From positions 1 to 64,000 of the forward strand of contig NZ_AMZN01000025.1 in NCBI RefSeq assembly GCF_000331535.1: a DNA stretch of 64,000 nt, read 5' to 3'. The position numbers were made by a program, and so were the translations under genes. The notes beneath the pieces are model-generated. The model saw only the letters and a program-made list of their open reading frames with translations. It did not search any database and had not been told where the DNA came from. The stretch is from Fulvivirga imtechensis AK7 (GTDB taxonomy: Bacteria > Bacteroidota > Bacteroidia > Cytophagales > Cyclobacteriaceae). Shown here one piece after another: positions 1 through 10,337 of the stretch. How positions within the stretch are numbered: position 1 is the stretch's first letter; every line of letters begins with the position of its first letter.

Positions 1-3000
1 AGAAGTTGCTCACGCTCTTCAAAGGATAAAATATCAATCTCTGATACGCGTTGATTGTAATTTTCAATTTGTTCAATTACGGTAGCCAAGTGGTCTTTCA
101 TTCCCTCTATTGTCTCAGCACTAAACCTATTGGCATTGTAGTCGAAATTTATATTAATATTATCACCTGGCATTACAATAAGAGACAAATCATAACTTGT
201 TTGCTCAAACACTTCTAAGTCGACAACTCTACCTGTTCCCTTCTCCAGATCCATTCCTTCTATTTCATCAGTAACCGGGTAGTTTTCAAAAACCAAAATG
301 TGATCCACTAGAGCTGCTCCCCATCCACTGACCGCCTGTATGGTAGATAACGGCAAATAATGATACATCTCACCCTCTGTTGCATTCCTTTGTACTTTTT
401 CCAATAAATCCTTGATCGTATCATCCTCATAACTGATTCTTACAGGTATGGTATTGATAAACAGTCCTACCATATTCTCAATGCCATCCAGTTCTGCAGG
501 TCGGCCTGATACAACCGAGCCAAACACAACATCATTGGTGTTGTTATACTTGGCTAATAAAATTCCCCAGGCACACTGTATGATAGAGTTTATAGTAACA
601 CCGTGAGTAGCTGAAATCTGTTTTAAAGAATTTGTCTCTATTTCATCCAGAATCAATGACAATGTATCTAGCCTGAAATTTTTAGATTTTGGCTTATTAT
701 AAGGAGGAGATACCAGATTGCTGTATCCGGCCAAATAATTTTTCCAGTAATTGACTGAAGCTTCTTTATCCCTTTTTTCTAACCAGTTAATGTATCTTGA
801 ATAAGGCTGCACGGCCGGTAGGGAAATTTTTCCTCTATCAAGAAAATTCTGATAAAGCAAGTTGAATTCATTTACTATTATACTCACACACCATCCGTCC
901 ATAAGTATATGATGAAAACTCCAGATAAACTCATAATCCTCATCTCCGGTCTGATACACCTTCACCCGCATCAATACATCCTTACTCAACCTGAATTTCG
1001 CAGACCTGTCGAGTTCACGATATTTTTGTACTACAGTCTTTCTATCACTTTCTAATACTTCTTCTCGTATATCCTGAAAGGAAAAATCTCCTTTTCTGTT
1101 ACTCAGCACTACCTGAATAGGACGGTCATATTCCTTGTGAAGAAATATTGTTCGAAGAATATCATAACGGCTCATAATTTCATTCAGGCTATGCTCAATG
1201 AAAGTGATGTTTATCTCTCCACAGAGGCGATAACTTAATTGATTAAAATAGTGTTCTGCCTGCTCGTCTAACAAAGCATGAAACAACAACCCTTCCTGCA
1301 TTGGCGACAAGGGATAAACATCTGTAATTTTAAACTGATCCTGCAAATTGTCTAACTGAGCCATACTAAGATCATTAAAGGTAAGGTCTGATGGTGTAAG
1401 CACCTTTCTGTCGTAGTTTGAACAAAAGTCGATCAAGGACTCAAGCGTGCCTTCGTAGGTTGTCATGAACCCATGTATCGTGGCTTCCTTATATTGGTTA
1501 TTACTATAAGATAGTTGCAGGTGCAACTGCCCTCCTGTTATCATACCTACTATATCCCAAACGTACACCCGTTCCTCTCTAACTGATACAGTATTTCCTG
1601 TCGCCTCTTCAGTCACCTTATAAATACGGTCTTCAGTATCACTATCAAACTGCCCCAGGTAGTTGAAGCTGATGATAGAACCTTCCGATGAAACTATGTC
1701 TGAACCCATGTATTGACCGATTAAGTAATCAATTCCATTATTTGGAATTTTCCTTAAACTCTCCTTAACCGTTTTAATTAGCGACAACAGTCCGTCCTCA
1801 GCGTGCTCTAATAGTACCGGATAGATACTGGTGAACCAACCAACTGTTCTACTCACATCTACTCCTTCTAAAATTTCTTCACGCCCATGCCCTTCCAGGT
1901 CAACACGTAATGCTCCTTGTCCGTAATGTTTCTGTACGCTCAACAAAAAAGCCGCAAGCAGGATATCATTGATTTGTGTGTTAAACGGTCTATTAACTTG
2001 ACTCAATAACTTATTAGTTAATGCTTTGTCAAGTATAAAACCTTTAATAGCAATATCACTTGTAGTATTGGTTCCTTCAGGATAATCTTTTGTTATAGCT
2101 ATCTGCGGTTTATCTAAAATTGTATTCCAATAGAAAACTGACTCACTATACCGGTCACTCTTCATGTAGTCTTGAAGTTTAGTTGCCCATAACAAAAAGG
2201 AATCAGTCTTTTGAGGAAGAGTGAGTTTCTCTCCACTCCTTATTTGTTTATACAATGTTTCAATGTCATCGAAAAGAATTCTCCAGGAAATACCATCAAC
2301 GACTAAATGATGTATCACGATCAGCAACCGGCTACCACTAACCAGATCAAACAGACCCAGCTTCATCAGCGGACCTTGTTCCAGGTTGATACTCGATTGC
2401 AACTCGTTGCATACCGTCATGAACTGTTCTTCAGTAAATTCTTCATTTGTCAAATCCCATTGCATAATTGACAATGGATAATTTAGGCCATGATTATACT
2501 GACCGACTGTACCTTCCGAGATCTTATAGGTTATCCTAAGCGCATCATGGTGAGATTGTATTTTAGTGAAGATTTCTCTCACATCTGCTTCGGTGACCTT
2601 TTCAGGAAAGCTTAGTAACACTGCCTGATTGAAGTGATGCCTTGCCTTTAAGGGTCTCTCGAAGAACCAATGCTGAATCCCTGTCAATGGCACAGAGCCG
2701 GTAACTGTCTCTTGCTTCTTACCTTCACCTACCTGAGCTTTTAGCACCAAGGATAGAGACTGTATGTTTCGACATGTAATGATGTCTTTGACAGTGAGTC
2801 TGTATCCTTCACCCTTCATTCTTGAGCATATTTGTATTGATCTGATGGAATCCCCTCCTATTGTAAAAAAATCATCTGTAATGCTCAGCTTCTCCTTACC
2901 TAATACTTTAGCCCAAACATCACAAAGTATTTGTTCCTCTTTAGTTCTTGGCTCCACATAATCTTCCTTGGTTGCTGCTTCCGGTTCGGGTAATGCTTTG

Positions 3001-6000
3001 TGATCCACTTTGCCATTTGATGTCAATGGCATATTTTCCAGCCTTAGGTATTGATTAGGCACCATGTATTCCGGTAGTTGCAGTGCCAGATGCTCTTTGA
3101 GATCTTCTGAGTCCACTGGTTCTTTGGCTACATAGTAGCCAACAAGGAAACTGTCTTCTCCACCTTCTTTAGTAACCACCACTGCGTCCTGCACTTTCTC
3201 ATGCATTGACAGTTGGCTCGCTATCTCTCCAAGTTCTATTCTGTAGCCTCGTATTTTTACCTGATCGTCCACTCTCCCCAAAAATTCTATGCTCCCATCA
3301 GAATGCCATCGAGCAAGATCACCCGTCTTATACATCAGTTCACCATTACTATACGGATTTTCGATCAAACTCATTCTTGTGAGTTCCTCTGAAAATATAT
3401 AGCCTTTTGTAACTTGTGAACCTGCAATATATATTTCACCTGCCACTCCTTGTGGGCAAACCTGCAACTCGCTATCCAATATATAGATCCTGGTGTTTGG
3501 TGCTGGCTTACCTATTAACACACTGCTTCTTTTATTATCTTCCTTGCGATTAAACTTATGTAAAATACAGCCAATAGTAGCCTCAGTAGGTCCATATTCG
3601 TTATATATTTCCAGTGACTTACTTCCTCTATCCTGTATGGTCACCGCCAAATCAGTACTTAACTGCTCACCTCCCACTACAAAACGTTTGACATGAGTCA
3701 GATCCAAATCCATTTCCTTTATCATTCTTAAATGGGCTGGTGTAAGCTTTACTACATCAACACTCCTGTTGGAAATTACGCGCCTTATAAGTGCACTCTG
3801 TTCCTCTGCTTTGTATACATGCAAATGGTTACCACTCACCAATGGTAAGAACATGGAGGTTATAGTAAGATCAAATGAGATGGAACTAAACAGGGCCATT
3901 TGGCATTTCTCATTTCTAATATATGTATCCCTGGCCCAACTGAGGTAGTTAAACAAAGAACCATGAGTGATCATAACACCTTTCGGATGTCCGGTGGAAC
4001 CTGAAGTATATAATACATAGGCCAGATCATCAGGTGTGACCTTCGGCAAATCTATTTTCTGCTCAATGGAATTCCATGTTAAAGCCTCTAGATCCAGGAT
4101 ATTTTCAGGAGGAAGATGCTCTGAAATATCTGTAACAGCTTTTAGTAGTTCTGATGTAGTAATAAGTGCCTTTAACCCACTGCTTTTTACCATATAATTA
4201 ATACGAGCCGAGGGGTAACTCTTATCTATTGGCACAAAAGCAGCTCCTGCTTTAAATACGCCTAAAACGGAAACCAATAGCAACTCAGAAGGTTCCAGTA
4301 ACACCCCCACAAGGTGATCAGAATTTATACCCATGGTCTTTAGTTGTACAGCCACTTGGGTGCATTTTTCATCCAGTTCCTGATAACTTAATGCTTTCGG
4401 AAAAAAGGAGACGGCTGTCTTATTTGTATTTATAGAAACCTGCTCAGTGAAGAGATCAATGATTGTTTTGTCTGAAGAATAGTCAAATGTAGTAGTATTA
4501 AATTCATAAAGCAGCTCATGATGCTGTTCCCTTGATAAGATCTTAATTTGAGAAATTTGCTGATCAGGATCTTCTATTATAACCTTCACAATACGCTGAA
4601 AATAAGATACAAATTTATCAATTGTACGCTCAGTAAATAAATCTGTGGCATACTCAAAATCGAGGTACAGCATCCCATTTAGCTCTCCCACGGTTAGTTC
4701 AATATCAAACTTGGAAACATCACGAGTGTAATCGTATGGCTGAAGCTTCAGTCCGGGAATAACCAGTTCTTCCTGTTCGAAATTTTGAAACGTAAGTGCT
4801 ACATCAAAAAGTGGATTGCGGCTGGTGTCTCTTGGCAGGCTCAATTCTTCTATAAGTGCTTCATAAGGAAAGGATTGATTCTCCAAACAAGCCAACGTCT
4901 TCTTTTTTACTTCAGATAGAAACATTCTAAAAGTTTTGTTGCCTTTAGGAAAGTTTCGAATGGCTAAAGTATTTACAAACATGCCCATAATGTTTTCAAG
5001 ATCAGCATGATCTCTCCCTGCAACGCCAGTGCCAACAGTCACATCGCTTTGATTGCTAAGTTTAGCAAGAAATACATTTAGGATCGAAAGCATTGTCATA
5101 AATAAAGTGGCTCCCTCTGCTTCACCAAGTGCCTTTATTTTCCTGGTATCTTCCTCCCCGATCAAAAAAGATTTGTTGCTGCCTTTATAAGATTTCGTGA
5201 CAGGACGGGGATAGTCTGTAGGGAGTTCCAGAGCCGTTGCATATTCGGCAAATTCTTGTTTCCAAAAATCTCTTTGTCTGCCAAAATACTCCTGCTGTAG
5301 TAAGACCCATTCGGAAAAGTCTTTATAGTGCAGTTGAAGCGGTGGCAACTGTACATTACTATAGTAATCCATAAAATCACGAATGAGTACCCCTTGCGAA
5401 ACACCATCCGTCACAATGTGATGCATATCCACCATTAGCAAATGATTTTCATCGGATAACCTAATCAGACCTGTGCGTAGCAATGGAGTTTGGCTAAGAT
5501 CAAATGGTCTAATGAATTCTTGAATGATAGCCTCTGCTTTTTCTTCCAATGCCTCAAAGTACGCGATCTCAAAATGAACATTTTTTTCAACTGTTTGTAC
5601 AGGCTGCCCGTCTATCATATGAAAAGATGTGCGTAAAATTTCGTGACGATCTATGAGCTTTTGGAAAGCACCGATCAACTTATCTTTATCTAGTTTTCCT
5701 TCCAGCCTAAGTACCTGATGTACATTATAAGCCCGTGAAGTATTATCCAATTCATAGAGAAAATAGAGTCGCTTCTGTGAAGGAGACAAGATATAGTGGT
5801 CTTTTTCCAAAGCAGGTTCAATCGGATCTTTTGATACTGATTCAAGCTCGTGTGATTGTGAAATGAACGCTGCCAGACTTCTTATAGTTGGTTGGTCAAA
5901 GAAATCGGAAAGAGATAGACTTATATTCATCTCTCTACTTATACGGGCATTTAATGTCAGCGCCTTAAGTGAATCCCCACCTATTTCGAAGAAATCATCA

Positions 6001-9000
6001 TCTAATCCAAAGTCTGTCTTTCCAAAGAAATTCATCCATGTTTTTAACAGCTTTCTCTCTGTATCTGAAAGTTCCTGATCTTCTAACTCATCAACCTGTA
6101 CATCTCCTAACGTCCGCCCCCCTTCACTCTGTGTTATCTTGCTGACCCAACCATCTAATCTCGTTTGAAGATCTTTAGTGGATACCACCAACTGAGGCAG
6201 GGCCTTTAACGAAATGAGACGTTCAACTACTGCGGGAAGCTCGTGCTCGTTGATCATTTCGCTCCACTCCTCTTCAAAATTTATACCATCAAAGTTTATA
6301 GAAATCCAATTCTTTAGTAATCCATGTCCTCTTAATATGCTGGTAAAAAAATCCATGAAGACACTAGCAGAAGCATACCCACCAAATCCAAGTCCTCCAA
6401 GAATAGCAGCCAGTGATGATGTTAGGAGGCAAAAGTCCAATTCCTTGTCTTTCAATACTTCATGCAATACAAACAATCCATCTACCTTAGAGTGAAATTG
6501 CGTTTCAAAATCAGCTTTTTCCAACTTGTCAAGTGAGTTTATCGAAGGGCCACTAGTAACACCGGCTGCATGAAAAACACCATTTAATTTACCAAACTTC
6601 ACTCCCACTTCTCCTATAACCTCGGAAAAGCGATCTGCACAGGAAAGATCGCATTCAAAATACACCACTTCACCCCCTTCACTTTCAATTGAGCTAATCT
6701 TTCTTATTTTTTCTTTAATCCGTTCTGAAATTGTATTGCTTTTTAACAAATCTGGCCAATCAGGTCTCCGCGGCAGACGCTCTCTTCCCAGTAATACTAA
6801 CTTTGCCTGATGGTTTCTTGCCAAGTATTTAGACATGGTATAACCAAATCCGCCTAATCCGCCTGTAATAAGGTAAATACCCTGTTTCCTGAATACCTGA
6901 TTAGAAATTTTGTTTTCCACAGATAGCATGTCATAGTGCCGGGTCCATCGGCACCCACTTCTATAGGAAACTATTTTCCCCGGCACAGGATAATTGACCT
7001 CCGTAAATATTTCCTGCTTAAACGAAGCATTCGTTAGCTCTGATATAGAAATGTCTATCTGCCCGGTAGTGATTGTCGGATACTCCTGCCCTATTACTTT
7101 TAGCAACCCAATGATCGCAGAGTTAGGAATTGATGAGATTTCTCCCGGACAAGTAATGTTATACATCCCTGCCGTCAGTACTACAATCTCCTTCAGATCA
7201 CTTCTGAATTGCTGTGCTAACTGAAAGGTGTGCATAAGACCAAAAAAATTCAAATCCCTGGGTCTCAATTTCTCAAGCGGGCTTGCTGTTTCCTCAGTAA
7301 CACTCAAGCAATATACAATCCTATTTGGCAAAAGGTTAATAGTTGCTAAATGATCAAACAACTGAGCAAATGATTCCTTGTTTTCAGGGTCAACTTCATA
7401 AAAATCACCGGCCGTCTGACGATATTTTTTACCGGCCCTTATACTTATCACTTTCTCTCCACGCTGTCGGTAATTTTCAATAATTGATTCCCCAGCTCCG
7501 AATTTATCTTCAAAAACTATTGTACACCATCCAGCTTCCAAACCATTCTCCCAGGGAATGACTGATGAGAGCTTCCATGTAGGTGTATAGTACCAATTAT
7601 CGATAGGATTGCGTACCAAAGATTTATCAGTGATCATCCCTTCAATCATACGTTCAGGATCTACGTCTGCAGCATAAACAGACCGATCAAAAGTATAGGT
7701 TGGAAGCGACTTGACATGACGCGTTTCATGTTGGTAAAAGCTTTCCCAATCCAGTATAACGCCATGTGACCACAGTTTACCCAGTCCAGTCAAAATACCC
7801 TGCAAACTGTTGTTTCTCTTCGATTGACCATTGATATTAATTACTACATGTCCTTCTTTTCTTAGGTTACTGGCCCCTACAAAAGATCCTAGAGCCCTTC
7901 CGGGACCAATCTCTACAAACAATACTTCTTCTTGCCTCATGATCTCACTTATACCATCTGAGAATCTTACGGTTTGGCGAAGGTGATCGACCCAATACTT
8001 TGGATTGCAAATTTGTTTATCTGATGCCTTTTTTCCGGTAAGATTGGATATAAAGGGTATTTCCTGGGGCTTTAGCTCTACCTGCTTTACTACCTGCTCA
8101 AAATTATCAAGAATATCATCCATCATGTGCGAGTGAAAGGCATGGGAGGTCTGAAGTTCCTTGCTAACGAAGCCCTCCCGTTCTATAGTTTCCTTAAATC
8201 TTTCCACGGCTGTAAAAGGACCGGAAATCACGCAGGACGAATGACTATTGACCGCAGCCAGCGACACCTGAGGGTGTTTTTCCAGGTAGAGGGCCAGTTT
8301 GTCTTCGTGAATCATAACACTTAACATGTTACCCTTTGACATCTGTTGCATTAGTTCCCCTCTCTTCACTACTAATTTCAGGGCATCTTCCAAGGAAAAT
8401 ACTCCTCCCAGACATGCTGCTACATATTCACCTATACTGTGCCCAATCATAATATCCGGTCTGACTCCCCAACTCATTAACAGACGGGCCAGTGAGTATT
8501 CGACTATAAACAGTATGGGTTGAGTATATTCAGTGTCATGAATCCGATTTTCTGACGCAGAAAAAAGCACTGATTGAAATTTTTTGGATGAAAACATCTG
8601 AACAATACTGAAACACTTGTCGACCTCCTCTCTAAAGGTAGGTTCACAGGCATATAGCTCTGCGTACATATTGTTGCTTTGAGCTCCTTGTCCAGGAAAC
8701 ATAAAGGCAATTGTATTTTTACCTTTTGATCCAACTTTGAAAGCTTTTTTCTCATCAAAAACTGAAAGTAATCTTATGGCTTCATCCCTGTTATCACAAA
8801 CGAAAATCGCTTTTTTGTCAAATGTGGACCTGCATGCATTTAAGCTATAAGCCACATCAGCCAGCTTTTCTTCAGGATGTTCTTCCAGGTGTTTTTGCAA
8901 CTTTTTTATATTACCTCTTAAGGAGGTAATTGTTTTAGCTGATAGGGTTAATAGCTGGTAAGGTCTGCCTTCTGAGGAAGGCTTTCTGTCTGGAGCCTCC

Positions 9001-10298
9001 TCTAGAATAACATGGACATTAGTACCTCCTATGCCCAAAGAACTTACACCAGCCCTTAAAGGATAAGATGATGATCTCCATGATCTCAACTGAGAATTGA
9101 TAAAGAAAGGAGAGTTTTCAAGTTCAATATTGGGGTTTGGTTTTTCATAATGCAGTGTAGCCGGTAATTGACGGTTTTTTAAAGCCATTACAACCTTAAT
9201 TAGCCCTACCACACCGGATGCAGCATCCAAATGTCCAACATTTGATTTTACCGAACCCAAAGCGCAGTATTGGTTATTTTTGCTACCGGAAAGTCGGAAA
9301 GCGTGACTTAGGGCCTCAATCTCTATAGGATCGCCAAGTTTAGTACCGGTACCATGTGCTTCAACATAACTAATGGAGTCTGGTTCTATTTTGGCATTTC
9401 GAATGGCTTTAGAAATAACTTCTACCTGGCCGCTAACACTTGGAGCCGTATAACCCACTTTTTTATTTCCGTCATTGTTAATAGCAGATCCTTTGATAAC
9501 AGCGTAAATATTATCCTGATCTTTCAGAGCATCTCTGAGACGCTTCAACACTACTACTCCGGCTCCCTCACCAAATATAGTACCCGAGGCTTTATGATCG
9601 AAAGGACAACACTTACCATCAGCAGATTGTATATGACCGTCCTCATGTAAATAGCCCTTCTTAGAAAAATTATTAACCGTAACACCACCGGCCAAAGCTA
9701 TCTTGCACTCACCAAGTAATATACTATTGCATGCTTGATGGATGGCAGCCAAAGAAGAAGAGCAGGCTGTCTGCAGAAACATAACCGGCCCTCCAAGATT
9801 CAGCTTGTAGGATATTAGCGAACTAAGAAATGTAATCCCGCTTAACTGTTGCGCAGACAGATCGTCTATGGCCTGATCCTCAGCACCCTTTAGTAGGGCA
9901 TATAGTTTCCAGGGGAGTCTGGGTGACCCACTGGCAAAAAGGCCTATCTTCTCGTTTTTACTGTTATTTGAATAACCACTGTCCTCCAGGGCTTCCCAAC
10001 AGCATTCGTGAAATAATCTAATCTGTGGGTCCATCACCTCTGCTTCAGCAGGCCTGTAGTCGAAGAAAGAAGAGTCGAAATACTTCTTATTCTTCAGGTA
10101 AGATCCAAACTTTACGTAGTGTGGGTTTTTGATCATCCTTTCACTCTCCCCTGCTTCGAGTAATTCTGCATCACTAAATTCTGCAATAGAGTTTTTACCA
10201 TCTATCAAGTTATTCCAAAACTGCTGAACATTGTCCGCCTCTGGGAATCTGCCTGATAAGCCGATAACAGCTATTTCCAACCCTGTGTAGTTATCCAT
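1..10298 (-). CDS. Hybrid PKS-NRPS KS-AT-KR-ACP-C-A-PCP-E-C, 3' end cut by window
   Basis: The frame is open from an ATG at 10298 to the left edge, giving about 3432 residues with no stop; the frame was read directly and ends in ILSFEEREQL, a typical end of a condensation domain. Domains: KS 1-430 (TACSSSLAAIH, Cys near 178), AT 530-820 (GHSIG near 620, HAFHS near 720, malonyl type), KR from about 1140, ACP near 1440 (GGDSLKAL), C 1500-1930 (HHIVTDG), A 1950-2440 (YTSGSTGHPKG, NEYGPTE), PCP near 2480 (GGDSIRS), epimerase 2535-2950 (HHLVVDG, FNYLGQF), and a second C from 3000 (YPLSPMQEGLLFH, HHILMDG) of the kind that follows an epimerase. The A code reads DLTKVGEIGK, one residue from remembered Asp and two from Asn; Glu at position 322 favours Asn. 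The subunit should extend the upstream Thr with malonate, then add D-Asn or D-Asp. The KR has Ser1312 where the catalytic Asn is expected. No thioesterase is reached. Confidence 0.95.
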   Translation of the reverse strand, partial: MDNYTGLEIAVIGLSGRFPEADNVQQFWNNLIDGKNSIAEFSDAELLEAGESERMIKNPHYVKFGSYLKNKKYFDSSFFDYRPAEAEVMDPQIRLFHECCWEALEDSGYSNNSKNEKIGLFASGSPRLPWKLYALLKGAEDQAIDDLSAQQLSGITFLSSLISYKLNLGGPVMFLQTACSSSLAAIHQACNSILLGECKIALAGGVTVNNFSKKGYLHEDGHIQSADGKCCPFDHKASGTIFGEGAGVVVLKRLRDALKDQDNIYAVIKGSAINNDGNKKVGYTAPSVSGQVEVISKAIRNAKIEPDSISYVEAHGTGTKLGDPIEIEALSHAFRLSGSKNNQYCALGSVKSNVGHLDAASGVVGLIKVVMALKNRQLPATLHYEKPNPNIELENSPFFINSQLRSWRSSSYPLRAGVSSLGIGGTNVHVILEEAPDRKPSSEGRPYQLLTLSAKTITSLRGNIKKLQKHLEEHPEEKLADVAYSLNACRSTFDKKAIFVCDNRDEAIRLLSVFDEKKAFKVGSKGKNTIAFMFPGQGAQSNNMYAELYACEPTFREEVDKCFSIVQMFSSKKFQSVLFSASENRIHDTEYTQPILFIVEYSLARLLMSWGVRPDIMIGHSIGEYVAACLGGVFSLEDALKLVVKRGELMQQMSKGNMLSVMIHEDKLALYLEKHPQVSLAAVNSHSSCVISGPFTAVERFKETIEREGFVSKELQTSHAFHSHMMDDILDNFEQVVKQVELKPQEIPFISNLTGKKASDKQICNPKYWVDHLRQTVRFSDGISEIMRQEEVLFVEIGPGRALGSFVGASNLRKEGHVVININGQSKRNNSLQGILTGLGKLWSHGVILDWESFYQHETRHVKSLPTYTFDRSVYAADVDPERMIEGMITDKSLVRNPIDNWYYTPTWKLSSVIPWENGLEAGWCTIVFEDKFGAGESIIENYRQRGEKVISIRAGKKYRQTAGDFYEVDPENKESFAQLFDHLATINLLPNRIVYCLSVTEETASPLEKLRPRDLNFFGLMHTFQLAQQFRSDLKEIVVLTAGMYNITCPGEISSIPNSAIIGLLKVIGQEYPTITTGQIDISISELTNASFKQEIFTEVNYPVPGKIVSYRSGCRWTRHYDMLSVENKISNQVFRKQGIYLITGGLGGFGYTMSKYLARNHQAKLVLLGRERLPRRPDWPDLLKSNTISERIKEKIRKISSIESEGGEVVYFECDLSCADRFSEVIGEVGVKFGKLNGVFHAAGVTSGPSINSLDKLEKADFETQFHSKVDGLFVLHEVLKDKELDFCLLTSSLAAILGGLGFGGYASASVFMDFFTSILRGHGLLKNWISINFDGINFEEEWSEMINEHELPAVVERLISLKALPQLVVSTKDLQTRLDGWVSKITQSEGGRTLGDVQVDELEDQELSDTERKLLKTWMNFFGKTDFGLDDDFFEIGGDSLKALTLNARISREMNISLSLSDFFDQPTIRSLAAFISQSHELESVSKDPIEPALEKDHYILSPSQKRLYFLYELDNTSRAYNVHQVLRLEGKLDKDKLIGAFQKLIDRHEILRTSFHMIDGQPVQTVEKNVHFEIAYFEALEEKAEAIIQEFIRPFDLSQTPLLRTGLIRLSDENHLLMVDMHHIVTDGVSQGVLIRDFMDYYSNVQLPPLQLHYKDFSEWVLLQQEYFGRQRDFWKQEFAEYATALELPTDYPRPVTKSYKGSNKSFLIGEEDTRKIKALGEAEGATLFMTMLSILNVFLAKLSNQSDVTVGTGVAGRDHADLENIMGMFVNTLAIRNFPKGNKTFRMFLSEVKKKTLACLENQSFPYEALIEELSLPRDTSRNPLFDVALTFQNFEQEELVIPGLKLQPYDYTRDVSKFDIELTVGELNGMLYLDFEYATDLFTERTIDKFVSYFQRIVKVIIEDPDQQISQIKILSREQHHELLYEFNTTTFDYSSDKTIIDLFTEQVSINTNKTAVSFFPKALSYQELDEKCTQVAVQLKTMGINSDHLVGVLLEPSELLLVSVLGVFKAGAAFVPIDKSYPSARINYMVKSSGLKALITTSELLKAVTDISEHLPPENILDLEALTWNSIEQKIDLPKVTPDDLAYVLYTSGSTGHPKGVMITHGSLFNYLSWARDTYIRNEKCQMALFSSISFDLTITSMFLPLVSGNHLHVYKAEEQSALIRRVISNRSVDVVKLTPAHLRMIKEMDLDLTHVKRFVVGGEQLSTDLAVTIQDRGSKSLEIYNEYGPTEATIGCILHKFNRKEDNKRSSVLIGKPAPNTRIYILDSELQVCPQGVAGEIYIAGSQVTKGYIFSEELTRMSLIENPYSNGELMYKTGDLARWHSDGSIEFLGRVDDQVKIRGYRIELGEIASQLSMHEKVQDAVVVTKEGGEDSFLVGYYVAKEPVDSEDLKEHLALQLPEYMVPNQYLRLENMPLTSNGKVDHKALPEPEAATKEDYVEPRTKEEQILCDVWAKVLGKEKLSITDDFFTIGGDSIRSIQICSRMKGEGYRLTVKDIITCRNIQSLSLVLKAQVGEGKKQETVTGSVPLTGIQHWFFERPLKARHHFNQAVLLSFPEKVTEADVREIFTKIQSHHDALRITYKISEGTVGQYNHGLNYPLSIMQWDLTNEEFTEEQFMTVCNELQSSINLEQGPLMKLGLFDLVSGSRLLIVIHHLVVDGISWRILFDDIETLYKQIRSGEKLTLPQKTDSFLLWATKLQDYMKSDRYSESVFYWNTILDKPQIAITKDYPEGTNTTSDIAIKGFILDKALTNKLLSQVNRPFNTQINDILLAAFLLSVQKHYGQGALRVDLEGHGREEILEGVDVSRTVGWFTSIYPVLLEHAEDGLLSLIKTVKESLRKIPNNGIDYLIGQYMGSDIVSSEGSIISFNYLGQFDSDTEDRIYKVTEEATGNTVSVREERVYVWDIVGMITGGQLHLQLSYSNNQYKEATIHGFMTTYEGTLESLIDFCSNYDRKVLTPSDLTFNDLSMAQLDNLQDQFKITDVYPLSPMQEGLLFHALLDEQAEHYFNQLSYRLCGEINITFIEHSLNEIMSRYDILRTIFLHKEYDRPIQVVLSNRKGDFSFQDIREEVLESDRKTVVQKYRELDRSAKFRLSKDVLMRVKVYQTGDEDYEFIWSFHHILMDGWCVSIIVNEFNLLYQNFLDRGKISLPAVQPYSRYINWLEKRDKEASVNYWKNYLAGYSNLVSPPYNKPKSKNFRLDTLSLILDEIETNSLKQISATHGVTINSIIQCAWGILLAKYNNTNDVVFGSVVSGRPAELDGIENMVGLFINTIPVRISYEDDTIKDLLEKVQRNATEGEMYHYLPLSTIQAVSGWGAALVDHILVFENYPVTDEIEGMDLEKGTGRVVDLEVFEQTSYDLSLIVMPGDNININFDYNANRFSAETIEGMKDHLATVIEQIENYNQRVSEIDILSFEEREQL
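1420..2705 (-). other. Epimerization domain inside the last hybrid subunit
   Basis: This is the only epimerase seen in the window. It starts with PLTGIQHWFFE, carries the active-site motif HHLVVDGISWRIL and ends after SFNYLGQF, all characteristic of E rather than C domains. It directly follows the PCP of the Asn/Asp-type A domain and is followed by a C domain that should be selective for a D-configured donor. It therefore predicts one D residue at this position. Confidence 0.9.
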
Positions 10299-10337
10299 GT
10301 CTTTTAATTTATTGCTTTACCTCAAGTTTTTCTCTGG

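Noticed and set aside
1420-2705. The domain after the last PCP as a second condensation domain
   Set aside because: HHLVVDGISWRIL and SFNYLGQF are epimerase motifs; the true C domain begins afterwards with YPLSPMQEGLLFH.
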